Source: Porphyra umbilicalis
Lineage: Eukaryota > Rhodophyta > Bangiophyceae > Bangiales > Bangiaceae
Length of the DNA: 36,091 nt
Direction of reading: 5' to 3'
Assembly: GCA_002049455.2 (NCBI GenBank)
Contig: KV919269.1
Span: 1 to 36,091, forward strand
Shown: positions 21,317-32,223 of the stretch, in pieces
Layout of the letters: every line of letters starts with the position of its first letter
Numbering within the stretch: position 1 is the first letter of the stretch
Notes under the pieces: model-generated
Told to the model about the DNA's origin: nothing
The model's input: only the letters and a program-made list of their open reading frames with translations
Database searches by the model: none
Made by a program: the position numbers and the translations under genes

Positions 21317-21603
21317 CTCTAGTGTCTATTCTACTGCTCCCGAGGCTCAAATGAGGCTCAGATGAGGATCAAATGAGGCTCCCTCTCATATTGCCTGGAA
21401 AGGCGCGTCTGGGGCACGCCCTCCGAGTTTTCATCGTACACAGCCGCCGAGTTGGCCCATAGGTGAGTGGACTGCGCCGAGTCCAGATCTATTCTCAGAA
21501 AGAGCAGCCGAGGCCGGGAACATGGTCACAGAGAGGCATCGATAACAGCCTCAAATGAGGGGAATCGGCTCAAATGAGGCGGCCAGTAGAATAGACACTA
21601 GAG
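21317..21603. mobile_element. MITE-like element, 287 bp, perfect 20-bp terminal inverted repeats
   Basis: The left end is CTCTAGTGTCTATTCTACTG at 21317-21336, and the right end 21584-21603 is its exact reverse complement (20/20). The interior has subterminal copies of CTCA(A/G)ATGAGG on both sides (21346-21390 and 21549-21579). It has no open frame of note, as expected for a non-autonomous DNA transposon. A target-site duplication is not clear: TA or CTAG are shared at the two edges, but they are also part of the inverted repeat itself. Confidence 0.75.
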
Positions 21604-23501
21604 AAAATGGCTCTTCGACTCGGAGTAGCGCTGAGTTAAGAACGCCCCTGAGCGGTCTTCTGGATTTTTAACCGATCTATGGCATCTGATTGGACCACAT
21701 AGATTTTGGACAGGGGTGTTCAGTCAAAGTGATCAGAAACGAGGTTCTTTCACAGTTTGGGGTGCTGCACCCTCCTCCAACCTTCCTGATGGCCCTTTTT
21801 GGGTCGTCACTCAACTAATAGTTGATCCCAAACTCGATTTGTTTTTCAGCAGCTGCAAATTGTTACCCGGCTTCGCGCGTCGCTATCCCTCGCTTCTTTC
21901 GTCAGGCACATCTACGGCACCAACGTCTCCCAAGTGCGTTTCCCTCTTGCGTGCGAAATATTGGTGATACAAACGTCCCCCCGTGCGGTGCCTGCAGCAT
22001 GTGCTGAGCCCCTGGCCGACGGCCACCGCGGCGTCTCAGGGCGGCTGTGACGGCAACAACCTCCACAAGACGCAGTCGCCAACTTGGGCTCCCCAAAGGT
22101 TAAACAACCTGAGCCGACCGACCAATCAGATGTCGAAAAAAAAGTCCACGCTGTCATTCTGTGCTGGAAGGCGCCCAGAAGCACCTCTGGCAAGCATCGT
22201 TTTTATGAAAGCACACAGCACCTGTGGTGACTGCTCCTTTCTTGCGGCAGGAGTCCGCAGATCCTGGAATATCCGGGGTTTTCGCTGCATCTGTTCCCAT
22301 AGGGCCGGGAAAGGCGGAGCAAGATAAAGTAGGGGAAGTGAGGGCAAAGAGCAATGGCAGCCCTCCACACCAATCGAATGGCACGCCCAACAGCCAACGT
22401 GAGGGATGTAGAGGAAGGAAGAGGCGTGGTCAGTATCGTGCTCTGTTGGGAGTGGTTATCACGGCCCAAAGCACGTGACAATAATTGCAGACCTGTGATG
22501 AGTAGGACCGCCGTCTCAGCGGGGTCACGATGGTGCAGGTGGCGTCCAAAAACTCTCATCTCCTCACGCCGCCTCACCGGGGTCAATGAAAACATGCTTC
22601 ATCCCAGCAAAAAGCGTCGTACGCGCGACGAACCATGAGCAACCCGCGTAGGTGAGGGAGGAGGATGAGTTCAATCAAAGAGAAGGAAGGGGGGGGGTTG
22701 AAACCACTTGCACGGTCGAGTGGCGGGATGGTGGGTTCGTAGGCACCAGCATGGGTGTGTAGGCAGTAGGGGCCGTGACGACGCGAGGAGCACCGTCGGA
22801 GCAGGTGAGCGCATGGACCCTCTCTGGGGGGGGACGTGCACGTATTTTGATTGAAAATTGACCATTATTTTTCATAGGTTTCTGAGCCAGCAGACGCCCC
22901 TTAACGGGGGGTGACCGCTGATTGGGGGTGCTAGCTGGTGACAGCATTTAGCATACAAATCCAACCTTCCGGATTCTGTTTATCCGAACGGGCTCAGCTT
23001 TTTTATTTGAAAAAGGGCCATACTACCCAACGGAATCTCGTGGGAGTCAGCGTCGATTGCTCTGCTAGACGAGGGCTGGTCGCGCGTGCGGTGGGCTCTC
23101 CCAGCCGCCATCGCACTCCACCAAAACGCGGATCAGAGGGCATCTGGGCGCCTGTCGCTCCCACGCCGCAGCCGCAGGCTCGTCTCCAGCGACAGCTGAC
23201 GGCATCACGTGCGGCCGCCACCGACAGTGTGGGTGGTCGAACGCCCCCGCTGGAGGCGCGGCGCCTGGCCAGCACCACGACTGGGCGGCGGCGGGTGGCC
23301 GGTGACGGGCGGCTCACAGCGTGACCAGTCGTGTGGAGATACGGGGCGGGTAACCTCATGGCCGCCTGGTGCGGCCCCGACGGTCGGGGGACAGCACCAC
23401 GGCACCCTCGGGCCCGTGTCCTACGTCAATCTCCCCGCGCGGGCCCGATGGCGATGGCGGCGGCGGCGGCGCGGTTGCGCGACGCCGCAGCGTGCCCGCC
23501 G
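21604..23501. other. Mixed-composition intergenic region, no gene recognised
   Basis: Several short open frames occur (for example 21716-21967 plus and 22203-22595 minus), but none shows a known domain or the strong GC third-position bias of the real genes nearby. Composition rises to GC-rich again from about 23060 to 23500. I see no RNA gene signature. Confidence 0.5.
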
Positions 23502-23518
23502 CGCTCAATCATTGAGCG
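23502..23518. repeat. 17-bp inverted repeat CGCTCAAT-C-ATTGAGCG
   Basis: A perfect 8-bp stem around a single central C marks the sharp boundary between GC-rich sequence on the left and less GC-rich sequence on the right. Confidence 0.6.
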
Positions 23519-24190
23519 TCTAGTTCTGACTTTATCTCCATCGAAGCCTCATCGAGGTTTCGATGCGCCATCGACCCATCGAAGTATGGGTCGATGAGGG
23601 TCATCGAGGTTCTCATCCAGCCCATCGAACCGATGTGACTTGCGCTGGAGATCCCGAGCGGGGACCCATCCGATTGGACAACTGACTGATCCTGTGTATG
23701 GATCCCACGGATACTCTCAGTTCAGTACGCAATTGATATGTATTTGCCGCGCCAGTAATCTCATCAGACATCCATTCTGCCCTCGTTGAGACCATCTTCT
23801 TCACGAGTACACCGCGAAGCACAAGCCAGAGGACTGCGAGCGTTAAACAAATCCATCGTTTGTGCAGTCGAGATGTCGATAGATCGTCTCTCACGCGACA
23901 GGGCCGAAACCCCTAGCTATTGCATGCCCCGCACGCGGCTGCACGCTGCGGTGCCCGGACCCCGACACAGCGATGTCGACCTTCGCCGTGTCGAAGGTCG
24001 CGATGTGTTGAGACGTCAGGCAATACGTACATGCACGTAGATTTATGCAATTCTTATAAATGTGTCGGCACAGATTCTCAGTCTCATCGACTGATGACAT
24101 CCCGCTAATCGAAACGGTTCTTATCGAAAGTCTCATCTATGTCCATCGAAACCCCCATCCGATGACTAGATCCTGTCGGGTCCCGATGCA
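23519..24190. repeat. Possible element with ATCGA-rich flanks
   Basis: ATCGA or its complement TCGAT recurs about ten times between 23538 and 23635, and again from 24086 to 24190, separated by about 450 bp with few copies. TCTAGT at 23519 and ACTAGA at 24165-24170 could be short inverted ends. This layout, motif clusters near both ends, resembles the subterminal repeats of some DNA transposons, but no transposase or long inverted terminus is seen. Confidence 0.35.
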
Positions 24191-24922
24191 TCGGAAAATG
24201 GCCTTTAATGGGAAAAAGTCCAAAGTAGACCCCAATGATTGGGACCGATTGCCCTCCATTGCCCCGTGTGGGGCGGCATACAGAACAGTTTGGGCCGAGG
24301 CGCGGGGGGCGCCCCGCCCAGGCAACGGGGACAACATACGTCCGTGGTGCGCACCCAACGGCCGCGTGCAGGCGGGGGGGGGGGGTGGGTCGGGGGTCGC
24401 TGGCGGGCACGCGCGCGTGGGAGCTCTCGCCTCGGCGGCGTGTGGCCGACCGGGCGCCACGCAGCGCACGCCGACGGCGCGGCGGTCGGCCGGCGCGTCG
24501 CGCGGGTGCCACCCCCGCCGCCGCGGCCGGCACGGGCTCTTCCCCCTCCCCCATCCGTGTTGGCCGCGTGACCGCGGTGCCATCCCGTCGACCCCCCCCC
24601 ACCACCCGCCGGCGTCGCCCCCCTTCCCCCGCGCCTCGACGCAACGCCGCCGCGCGCCGGGGCGAGACGCCAGCGACGGGTGGCACCCCCCCCCCCACAC
24701 ACGCGTGCGCCGGCGGCGTGCGCCCCCTCCCCTGCGCGCCGCTGCGGGGCGGCGGCCGGCCCGCAGCCGAGCTGGCCCGATTCCCGCCGGGGTGGCCGCC
24801 CACGTTTTTTTGTATTTTTTCCTTTTCCTTCTCTGCCCTCTGGCCCCGGCCTCGTCCCCGGCGCGCCGCGGCGAGCCGCCCGCAGCGGCGGCCGCGGGCG
24901 GCGTGACCCGCCGGCCGGCGAA
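24191..24922. other. GC-rich stretch without a supported gene
   Basis: Open frames on both strands overlap and are Arg/Ala/Pro/Gly-rich with no domain. A T-rich pyrimidine tract (CGTTTTTTTGTATTTTTTCC, about 24804-24823, continuing to about 24845) stands out. The stretch ends at the left terminal inverted repeat at 24923. Confidence 0.45.
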
Positions 24923-25491
24923 GTGGTGCTTATCGTGTGTTCACTCGCAAACGCGTTTTTCTTGTAAAAAGCTCCGAAACCCCCTCCGTATGGCCCTCCG
25001 CAAGGGCGTCGATTTGTGCAAGAACTGTGGAAGAACTCGCGGGAGAGGCCGCAAGAGTTGGTGGCTTACATTTTACAGGGTGACCCACAAGCTGGTACAG
25101 AGAAAATCTCCAGCTGTCAAGAGCGACACGGAGCCAACTGCCACCGCATGTGTGGCTGTTGTTGGCCAGCTGCACGGGCTGCTGACTGTGGGGAGGTTGT
25201 CGATGCCTACGGCGTAAGCGACATGGTCGTTCTGTAGCTCGGCCCCCTCCGTAAGATGCTGACGTCGCAACTTTGGTGAAGCTCAGGCAAGCGGCGTCCG
25301 GACTGAGGGAAGGCTATGGCCGTGCTCAGCGGCCCGAGATGGTTTGGATGATGTAAAGTTGACAAACCGGACGACGCGCACTTCCGCTGCGCAAATTGTT
25401 GTGGGCGAAATCTCCCTTTACGTCCGCAAGATTTTTACGGAGCTTTTTACAAGAAAAACGCGTTTGCGCGAGAACACACGATAAACACCAC
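24923..25491. mobile_element. DNA transposon relic or MITE, 569 bp, 54-bp terminal inverted repeats
   Basis: Bases 24923-24976 match the reverse complement of 25438-25491 at 51 of 54 positions. Both ends start GTGGTG(C/T)TTATCGTGTGTT and finish inward with CTTGTAAAAAGCTCCG. The high identity suggests fairly recent activity. The interior is less GC-rich than the surroundings and holds a 75-codon open frame (24990-25217). It also holds a second plus-strand stretch reading into the right end (VKLTNRTTRTSAAQIVVGEI), which faintly recalls the target-recognition helices of some transposases. I see no clear target-site duplication. The right end lies about 480 bp upstream of the pseudokinase gene start. 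Confidence 0.8.
24990..25217 (+). CDS. Small open frame inside the inverted-repeat element, unknown
   Basis: 75 codons from ATG 24990, beginning MALRKGVDLCKNCGRTRGRG. A CxxC pair near the start could be half of a zinc finger, but a second pair is not convincing. It may be the remnant of a transposase N-terminus, or chance. Its codon use lacks the GC bias of the resident genes, in keeping with its being part of the element. Confidence 0.2.
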   Translation: MALRKGVDLCKNCGRTRGRGRKSWWLTFYRVTHKLVQRKSPAVKSDTEPTATACVAVVGQLHGLLTVGRLSMPTA

Positions 25492-25970
25492 GGCGCGGCC
25501 CGCGCGGGCGCGACGACCGCGTGTCGGCGGCGGCCGCCCGGTCTTGGGGTGTGGCCGGCAGCGGCGCGCGTGTCAGGTCCCCCCCGCCCCCGCCGCTCCC
25601 CCGACCGACCCGCCCGCGGCTGACGACTGGCAGCCGCAACGCCCGTGGCGGACCGCCCGGTGCAGGTGCCCCATCCCCGCCCGCCCGGTCCGCCCGACGT
25701 CGGTCGCGGTGACGGTGGTGGCGGCCGCGTCGGCGCCGCGCCGCCTCGCTCAGCGCGCCGCGGGTTCCCTCCACCCCCCGGCGGCGCCGCCGCCCCCTAC
25801 GTTGGCAGCCTCGACGGCCGCCCGCCGAATCGCCGCCCGTGGAGCGCGGCGACGCTGCCGCGCCGCCACAGGCAGCGGCCGCCCACCCTTCTTCTGTTTT
25901 GGTTTCTGCCAAGGCACCCAACCCTCCCCCCCCCCCCCTCCCGGGGTCACTCCCCTCTCTCCCCTCCACC

Positions 25971-28839
25971 ATGGCGTCGACGACGAGCTCTGGGGAGCGC
26001 GCGCCCGTCACCGCGTCGGCGCTCGCCATCTTTTCCGAACTCCGCGCCGCCACCGCGGCCGCCACCGTCTACCGCGCCGGGTGCAACCTGCTCGTTGCGC
26101 GCGCGGGCGCCGCCCTCTACGCGCTGCGCGTCCTCGAGCGGGTGCCCGCCCGCGCCGCCGCCTTTCGCGCCGACGTTGGGTGCCACTGGGCGCTCCACGA
26201 GGCGTTTCGCGGCGCGCTCGCCTTTGCGGCGGAATGCCGCCAGCCGTCGCCGCTGCAGGCAGCGTGCCTCGGGCGCGGCGCCGTCGCGGCGCTCGTCAAT
26301 GCGATTGCCGCGTCGGTCGAGGCGCACACGCCCCTCCCGGCGGCGGTGGCCGACGTGTTGGCGGCGGAAGCGGATGACACGCCGGATGCGTTGCACGCGG
26401 TGGTGGCGGGGGCGGGGCTGCCCGTCGCGCCCTCGTCGGTGCCGACGTTTGAGGAGCTGTACGCGGCGGCGGCGCCGGACGGGGCGCTCGAGGCGGCGGT
26501 CGCTGCGGCGGTGGCGGCGCTCGCCGGGGATGATGCCAGCGGTGAGGGGGGGGAGGGGGGGTGTGGGGGGTGGGGGGGGCGCCCCCGACGATGGGGGCGA
26601 CACCGCCCCCGCCGGCCCCGTGGTCGTCGAGGTGGCCGGCACGCCGACGGCGCTCGAGGTTGTCGTTGCTGGCTCGGCGGGCGCGCCCGAAGCGCGCGCG
26701 CTGCGGGTGCGCCTCGGCGTGCGCCACCCCAACCTCGTGACGCTGTATGGGGTGCTTGCGGCGCCCGGCGGCGGCGCCGACGGGGAGCCCGCCATGGCGC
26801 TCGCCACCGAGGCGCACCCCGCGGGGACGCTCGCGGCGTCGCTGGCGGCGCCCGCCCTCGACCCGCTGCCCGTGCGCCTCAACCTGCTCCTCGACGTGGC
26901 GCAGGGGCTGACCTTTCTCCACGCCAACGACTTGGTGCACCTCGACTTGCACCCCGCCAACGTGCTCCTCGGCGGGGAGGGGGGCCCCGGCCGCCTCGCG
27001 CGCCCGCGCCTCTACGCCTCTGAGACGCCCACCGCCCTCTTTTACGCCTCCGAGTCGACGACGCCCGCGGAGCTGCGCGCCAAAACGTACACGGTTAGCC
27101 CCGAGGTGGCGCGCAAGGAGCCCGCCTCGGCGGCCGCCGACGTGTGGGCGCTCGGCTCGGTGGCCTACGCGCTGCTCTCCCGCGGGGACCCCTACCCCGC
27201 GGGCCCGTCGCCGGCCGTCGGCGCCGAGGCGCTCGCGGAGCGGCTGCTCGCGGGCACCCCCCCCCGCGGGAGCGGCTGGCCGACGTGGCGCCCCCCGAGG
27301 TGGTTGACATCCTCTACACCCACTGCTTTGCCGCGTCGGCGGGGCGGCGGTCGCCCGCGTGGCTCGTGTTGCACCACCTGTTTGCGCTGCGGGAGCGGTC
27401 GCCGGCGCTCTTTGGCCGCGCGCCCGCGCGCAAGGGCGCCCTCGACGGGGGGTCCCCCGCCAATGACCCGGAGCTGCGCGCGCTCTTCCCGCTGCGCTTT
27501 CGGGGGCGCCCGCCGGTGGGGGCGGACCCGCTGCCGGATTGGCGCCGCCGCGCGGCGGCGGGCGACGCGGCCGCGTGTTGGAACTTGCACGCGTGCTACC
27601 GCCGCGGGCAGTATGTGGTGCGGGATGTGGGGTTGGCCGTCGGCTGGCTCTTCAAGTACAAGCGTGCGCTCGATGCGGAGGAGGGGGTCTTCCCGTCTGC
27701 CGTCGGGGGGGGGGGGGTGGGCGGGGGGCTCACCAATGGGCACGGCACCGCCTATGGGCGCCCGTACGATGCGTACGATGCGAGTGGGGGGATTAGCGTG
27801 CGGCACCCGCCGTCGGGGGCGGGGAGCCTCGCGTCGGCGCTCATGGGCGGCGGCGACCCGACCGACGTGGGCGCCACGACGGGCGGCGGCGGCGTCGGCG
27901 GCGTCGGCGCCCGCCACCATGGCATGCCCCTCGACGGCCGCACGCAGTCAACGCCCGACGCGTCGGCGGGCGCGTCGGCCGTTGCGGCGGCCGCCGAAGC
28001 GGCGGCCGCCGCCACCGCCCTCGGCGGCGGCGGCTACGCCGGGGTGGCCAAAACCGAGTCGGGCCAAGCCGCCGAGCGGGAGCTCGTCGGGTGGCTGGAA
28101 GCGCGCGTCGCGGCGGACCTGGAAGACGAGGAGAGCGACGGCGAGTGGGCGTACGCGCTCGCCCTCGCCCTCGACTTGCACGTGGGGGGGCGGGAGCAGT
28201 CGCGCGCGCGCGCCGCCGAGTTGCTCGCCATGGCGGGCGCGCGGAGCCACGGGGACGCGACCAACGCGCTCGGGGAGCGGCACGCGGCGGCGGGCGCGTC
28301 GCGCCGCGCCGCCGCCGCCTTTTTAACGGCCGAGAGCCTCGGCTGCGTCGCCGCAAGCGTCAACCGCGCGCGCGCGCTGTGTGATCCGGGGGTGGTTGGC
28401 CGGCGGCCGGGCGGCGGCGGCGCCGGCGCGGGCGGCGGCGCGGGCGCGCCGCCGCCCGCCCCCCTCCCCGGCGTCCCCGCCGCCCCGACAATGACCGTCC
28501 AAGAGGCGGACGCGGCGACCGCGCTGGCCTTTTACGAGGCGGCCGCGTACGCGGGCAGCACCGACGCCCTCCACCTATCCGCCCAGTGCCACGCGGCGGG
28601 CCTCGGCCTCCCCGCGCCCGCCCCCTACCACGCCTTTGAGCGGTGGCGCCTCGCGGCGGAGCGGGGCCACGGGGACAGCCTCTACGCCGTCGCCCACTGC
28701 TTTGCGGCGGGGGCGGGGGTGGCGGCGGACGCGGCGACCGCCGCCGACTACCTCCGCCGCGCGGCGGCCAAGGGCGTCCCCGCCGCCCTCAATGAGCTCG
28801 GCGAGCACGTGCGGGGGGGGGACGAGGAGGGGGGGGGCG

Positions 28840-28889
<50 letters not shown>

Positions 28890-29503
28890 TGCCGCCGCGC
28901 CCGCGGGGGCGGGGGGGGCGGGGGCGCCGCCGCGGCGGCAGCCGCGTTGCTCCCCCCGTTGGCAGTGGCGGCGTTGCCGCCGCCGCCCCCGTCGGCGGCG
29001 GCCGCTGCCGACGCGGACGGCGGCGACCGGCGGCGCGCGCGCGCGCTCTTTGAAGCCGCCGCCGCGGCGGGCCACCCCGCCGCCAAGCGCAACTTGGCCG
29101 CCGAGCTCCTCGCGTCGGACCCGGTGGGGGCGGCGGAGCTCCTCCACGCCGCCGCCTGTGCGGGGGATGGGGCGGCGGCGGCGGAGCTCGCCGCCATTTA
29201 CGAGCGGGGGGCGGCGCCGCGGGGGGTCGTTGCCGCCGGGGGGGGGCGGGGGGGGGGGCGCCGCGCCGCCGCCGCCGCGCGGGGGGGGGGGGGGGCGCCG
29301 CCGCCGCCGCCGCCGCCCGCGCCGTCCCGCGGGACCCGCTCGCCGCGCACTATTGGCACAAAAAGGCGGCGGCGGCGGGGTCGCGGGAGAGCGCCCGCAA
29401 GCTCCAGTCGCGCGGCTTTCGCTTTTCCGTCGCCGCCGCGCGCGCGCGCGCGCTCTTCCGGTCGAGCGGCGCCACGTCGTCCAACCGGAGCTCCCCGGCA
29501 TGA
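25971..29503 (+). CDS. Pseudokinase domain fused to Sel1-like repeats (frame changes in G/C runs)
   Basis: The ATG at 25971 opens a helical Ala-rich region (~195 residues, frame 1). After G runs at 26541-26580 the coding frame changes, and a kinase-like domain reads HPNLVTLYGVLA, VAQGLTFLHANDLVHLDLHP with AN following (HxDLxxxN-type catalytic loop), YTVSPEVARKE, then DVWALGSVAYALLSRGDPYP. The beta-3 lysine is absent (ALEVVV) and no DFG follows the loop, so it is probably catalytically dead. After C9 at 27257-27265 the original frame resumes (PPEVVDILYTHCFA) and Sel1-like repeats follow: WRRRAAAGDAAACWNLHACY, FYEAAAYAGSTDALHLSAQC, WRLAAERGHGDSLYAVAHCF, LFEAAAAAGHPAAKRNLAAE. After G runs near 29220-29294 a third frame gives DPLAAHYWHKKAAAAGSRES and the terminal SSNRSSPA plus TGA (29501-29503). 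Sel1 repeats scaffold protein complexes; partners unknown. The breaks look like homopolymer indels, not decay. Confidence 0.72.
28845..28890 (+). repeat. (CCG)n tract in the pseudokinase/Sel1 gene
   Basis: About fifteen CCG/CGC triplets lie between Sel1 blocks. In the flanking frame they would encode poly-Arg, whereas the proteins here favour poly-Ala. G runs on both sides could hide compensating indels, so the true residue is uncertain. Confidence 0.85.
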
Positions 29504-30076
29504 CGCGGGGGGGGGGGTGGGAAGGGGGGGGGGGGGGGGGGCGTCGCGCCGCCCGCCTCGGCCGTGCGCGCGCGCCGCGCTGTACCGTGTCCGTGTCTGG
29601 ACCCGTCTTGTGTGGTGTTTTTTTTTTGTTCTTGTCTCGTGTGTTTGTGAACAGCCCGCACCGTGCGTGTCGTGTGTGTGTGCACGTGTGTGTGGCGTGT
29701 GTGTCTCTCTCTCTCCCTCGTGTCTTTTTCTTTTTTTTTTTTGTGCGGTCGTGTGCATGGCGTGTGGGGGTTGCGTTGCCTCGTTGCGTTGCCGCCCCCG
29801 CGGCGCGCCCCGTGCCGTGCGGCTCGAGCCGCCGGGGGGGTGCGGCGCCGCGGGGCGCCGCGGCGCCTGCACGCGGGGGGGGGGCACGCCCGCCCCGCCC
29901 CGGCGCCCGCGTGCCGGTGGAACCGAGAGGGCGGCGGTCGCCTGCCTCTCCTTCTTTTTGTGCCGACCCCGCTCGGGCGTGGGGGCGGCCGACCACCCGT
30001 GTTCCGCGGCCGTGGCGTCGTGCCTTTCCCTCCCCTCCCCCCCCCCCCCCCCCCCGCCCTCTCGCCCGCGCACCCG
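29504..30076. other. Convergent 3' region with GT- and T-rich tracts
   Basis: Between the pseudokinase/Sel1 stop and the oxygenase stop lie a T9 run (29619-29627), (GT)n and (CT)n microsatellites (29660-29720) and a T12 run (29732-29743). The GT- and T-rich stretch suits a plus-strand 3' untranslated region and cleavage/polyadenylation area. The C-rich run at 30028-30055 probably belongs to the oxygenase 3' end. No gene here. Confidence 0.6.
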
Positions 30077-32190
30077 TCACGCCTCCTCATCCATATCCGG
30101 CAGCAGCGTCGTGTACTCGAGGTCCGCCATGCGCGTAAAGTCCGCCCGCACGACGTACGTGTGGACGCGCGCGTGGGGCCGCCGCCGGGGGTTGGCCGCC
30201 CCGGCGTGCACCGCGTCGCCCCGAAACACGAGCACCGAGCCGGTCGGCAGAGCGACGACGGAGCGGCCGCCGTGGCGGGCGGCGGCGGCGGCCACCGCCG
30301 CGCCCTGGCCGCTGCCACTCCCGCCGCCGCCACCGCCGCCACGGCCGCCGCCGCCCGCGTCACCGCCGCCATCGTCGTCGCCCTCTGCGAGCAGCACCGC
30401 GTGCGCGCCCGGCCACGTGACCAACCGGGTGCCGTCTTGCACGGCGGCGAGGGCGCCGAGCACCGCCGGCGGCTCCCCCACCATCTCCATCGGGCACGCG
30501 TCCGCGTGCGGCAGCTGCTCCCGCGCGCCCGGCCGTGAGACGAGGGCGACGGGAAAGACTGGGCGGTAGGGGGGCCCCCCCCAGAGCCGGTCGAGCAGCC
30601 GACAGAGCCCCCCAAACGCGGCGAGGGCGGCGGTCAAGCCCGGCACGTGGCCAAAGGCGGCCAAGTTGTCGGCCGACAGCGCCACCTGCTGGCGGCCCCG
30701 GTCGCCGCCCCGCCCGCGGCGGCGGATCGTCGCCACGTTGGTCGAGTTGAAGATGGGGTGGCGGAAGCGCGGGGCGAGGCCGACAATCTCGGCCCGCACC
30801 GCCGCGAGGAGGTCGGGCGGGAGGCCGCCGGTAAACACCCAATAGCCGGGGCCGCCCATCGAAAGCGCCGCGCGCACGACGTGCAGGGGGGCGCCGAGCG
30901 CCCATGCGGCGGCGCGGAGGGCGGCCACGCCGGCGGCGCCGGCGGCGGCGCCGTCTGCCGAGCGGATGAGGATGGCCTCGAGGGCGTCGGCGGGGGTGCC
31001 AAAGACCGCGACAAACGGGTCGGCAGGGGGGAAGGGGGGCTGAGACGCTGCCGCCGCCGCCGTCGCCGCCGCCGTCGCGGCCGCCCCCGTCGCCGTGGCC
31101 GCCGCTGCCGCCGTCCCGGCGGTCGCCAGGGTGGACCGCAGGTCCGCTTGGCTGATGCCAAACACCGCCGCCATGGCGTCGGCCAGCGACAAGGGCGGGG
31201 GGGACGGAGGGGTGCCCAGGGCGCCGACGGCGCGCGGCGGCCGCGGCGGCAGCTGGGGCGGGGTGACAACCGCCACGGGCGGCGGGCGGGCGGCGGGCGG
31301 GGAGGGCGCCCGCACGGACGCGGGCGTGACGGTTGCGGCGGTCGGCGGCGGCGGCGGCAGCAGCGGCGGCGGCGGGGCGGCCGCCCACGGGGGCGGCCAC
31401 CGTCCGCCAGTGAGGTTGCACGCAGGGGATGGCGGCGCGACCGCACCCGCCAACGCCGGCCGCGCTGCACCTGCCACGTCGGCGGGCGGCAGCAGCGGCG
31501 GCGGCGGCACGGCCGCCCACGACGGCAACGGCGTGCGCGTCGTTGGGGCGGGGGCGCCGACCCCTATGGCCGCCGCCGTGCCGCCGCCGCCGGCTGCACG
31601 CGGCATGGCCGGCAGCGCCGCCACGGGCGCCCAGGCGGGCGGCGGGGGTGGACCCGGCGGCGGCGGCGGCGGCGGCGGCGGCAGCGGGGGCGACGCCACC
31701 GCCGCCCCGAGCGTCGCCGCGCCCAGCGGCGCGGTCGGCGGCCAAAGGCCCGACGCGGGCGCGTGCCGCAGCGCCCCGTGGGGCACCACCCACACGCGGG
31801 GCAACGCTCGCAGCCGCGGCAGCAGCCGCCGCGACAGCGAGCCCGCCGGCGCCAGCCACGGTAGGGGCACCGCCCCCGCCGGCCGCGTCGGCGCCGCGGG
31901 CGCCGCTGCCGCCGCCGCCGGCAGCGCCGCCGCCGGCGCCGCTGCCGACACCCGACGCGTCGGCGGTTGCGGCGGCGGCGGGGGCGGCGGTGGGGCGGCC
32001 GCCGCCGCCGCACCGCCGCCCCGACGCGCGGCGGGGGGCGGCACGGCCGCCGACGGGGGCGCGCCCGCCGCGCCGCCGTCGGCGTCACCGCCACGGCCGC
32101 TGGGAGCGGCGGCGGCGGCACCGTCGGGGGGCAGGGGCACCCACGGGGTCGCCGTGCCAAACACCGCCGCCGTAGCGGCGGCGGCGGCGG

Positions 32191-32223
<33 letters not shown>

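Noticed and set aside
26550..26636. A GTGAGG...AG intron to explain the frame change in the pseudokinase gene
   Set aside because: The donor would leave phase 1 while the best acceptor (GTCGAG) gives phase 0, and there is no pyrimidine tract; a G-run indel is simpler.
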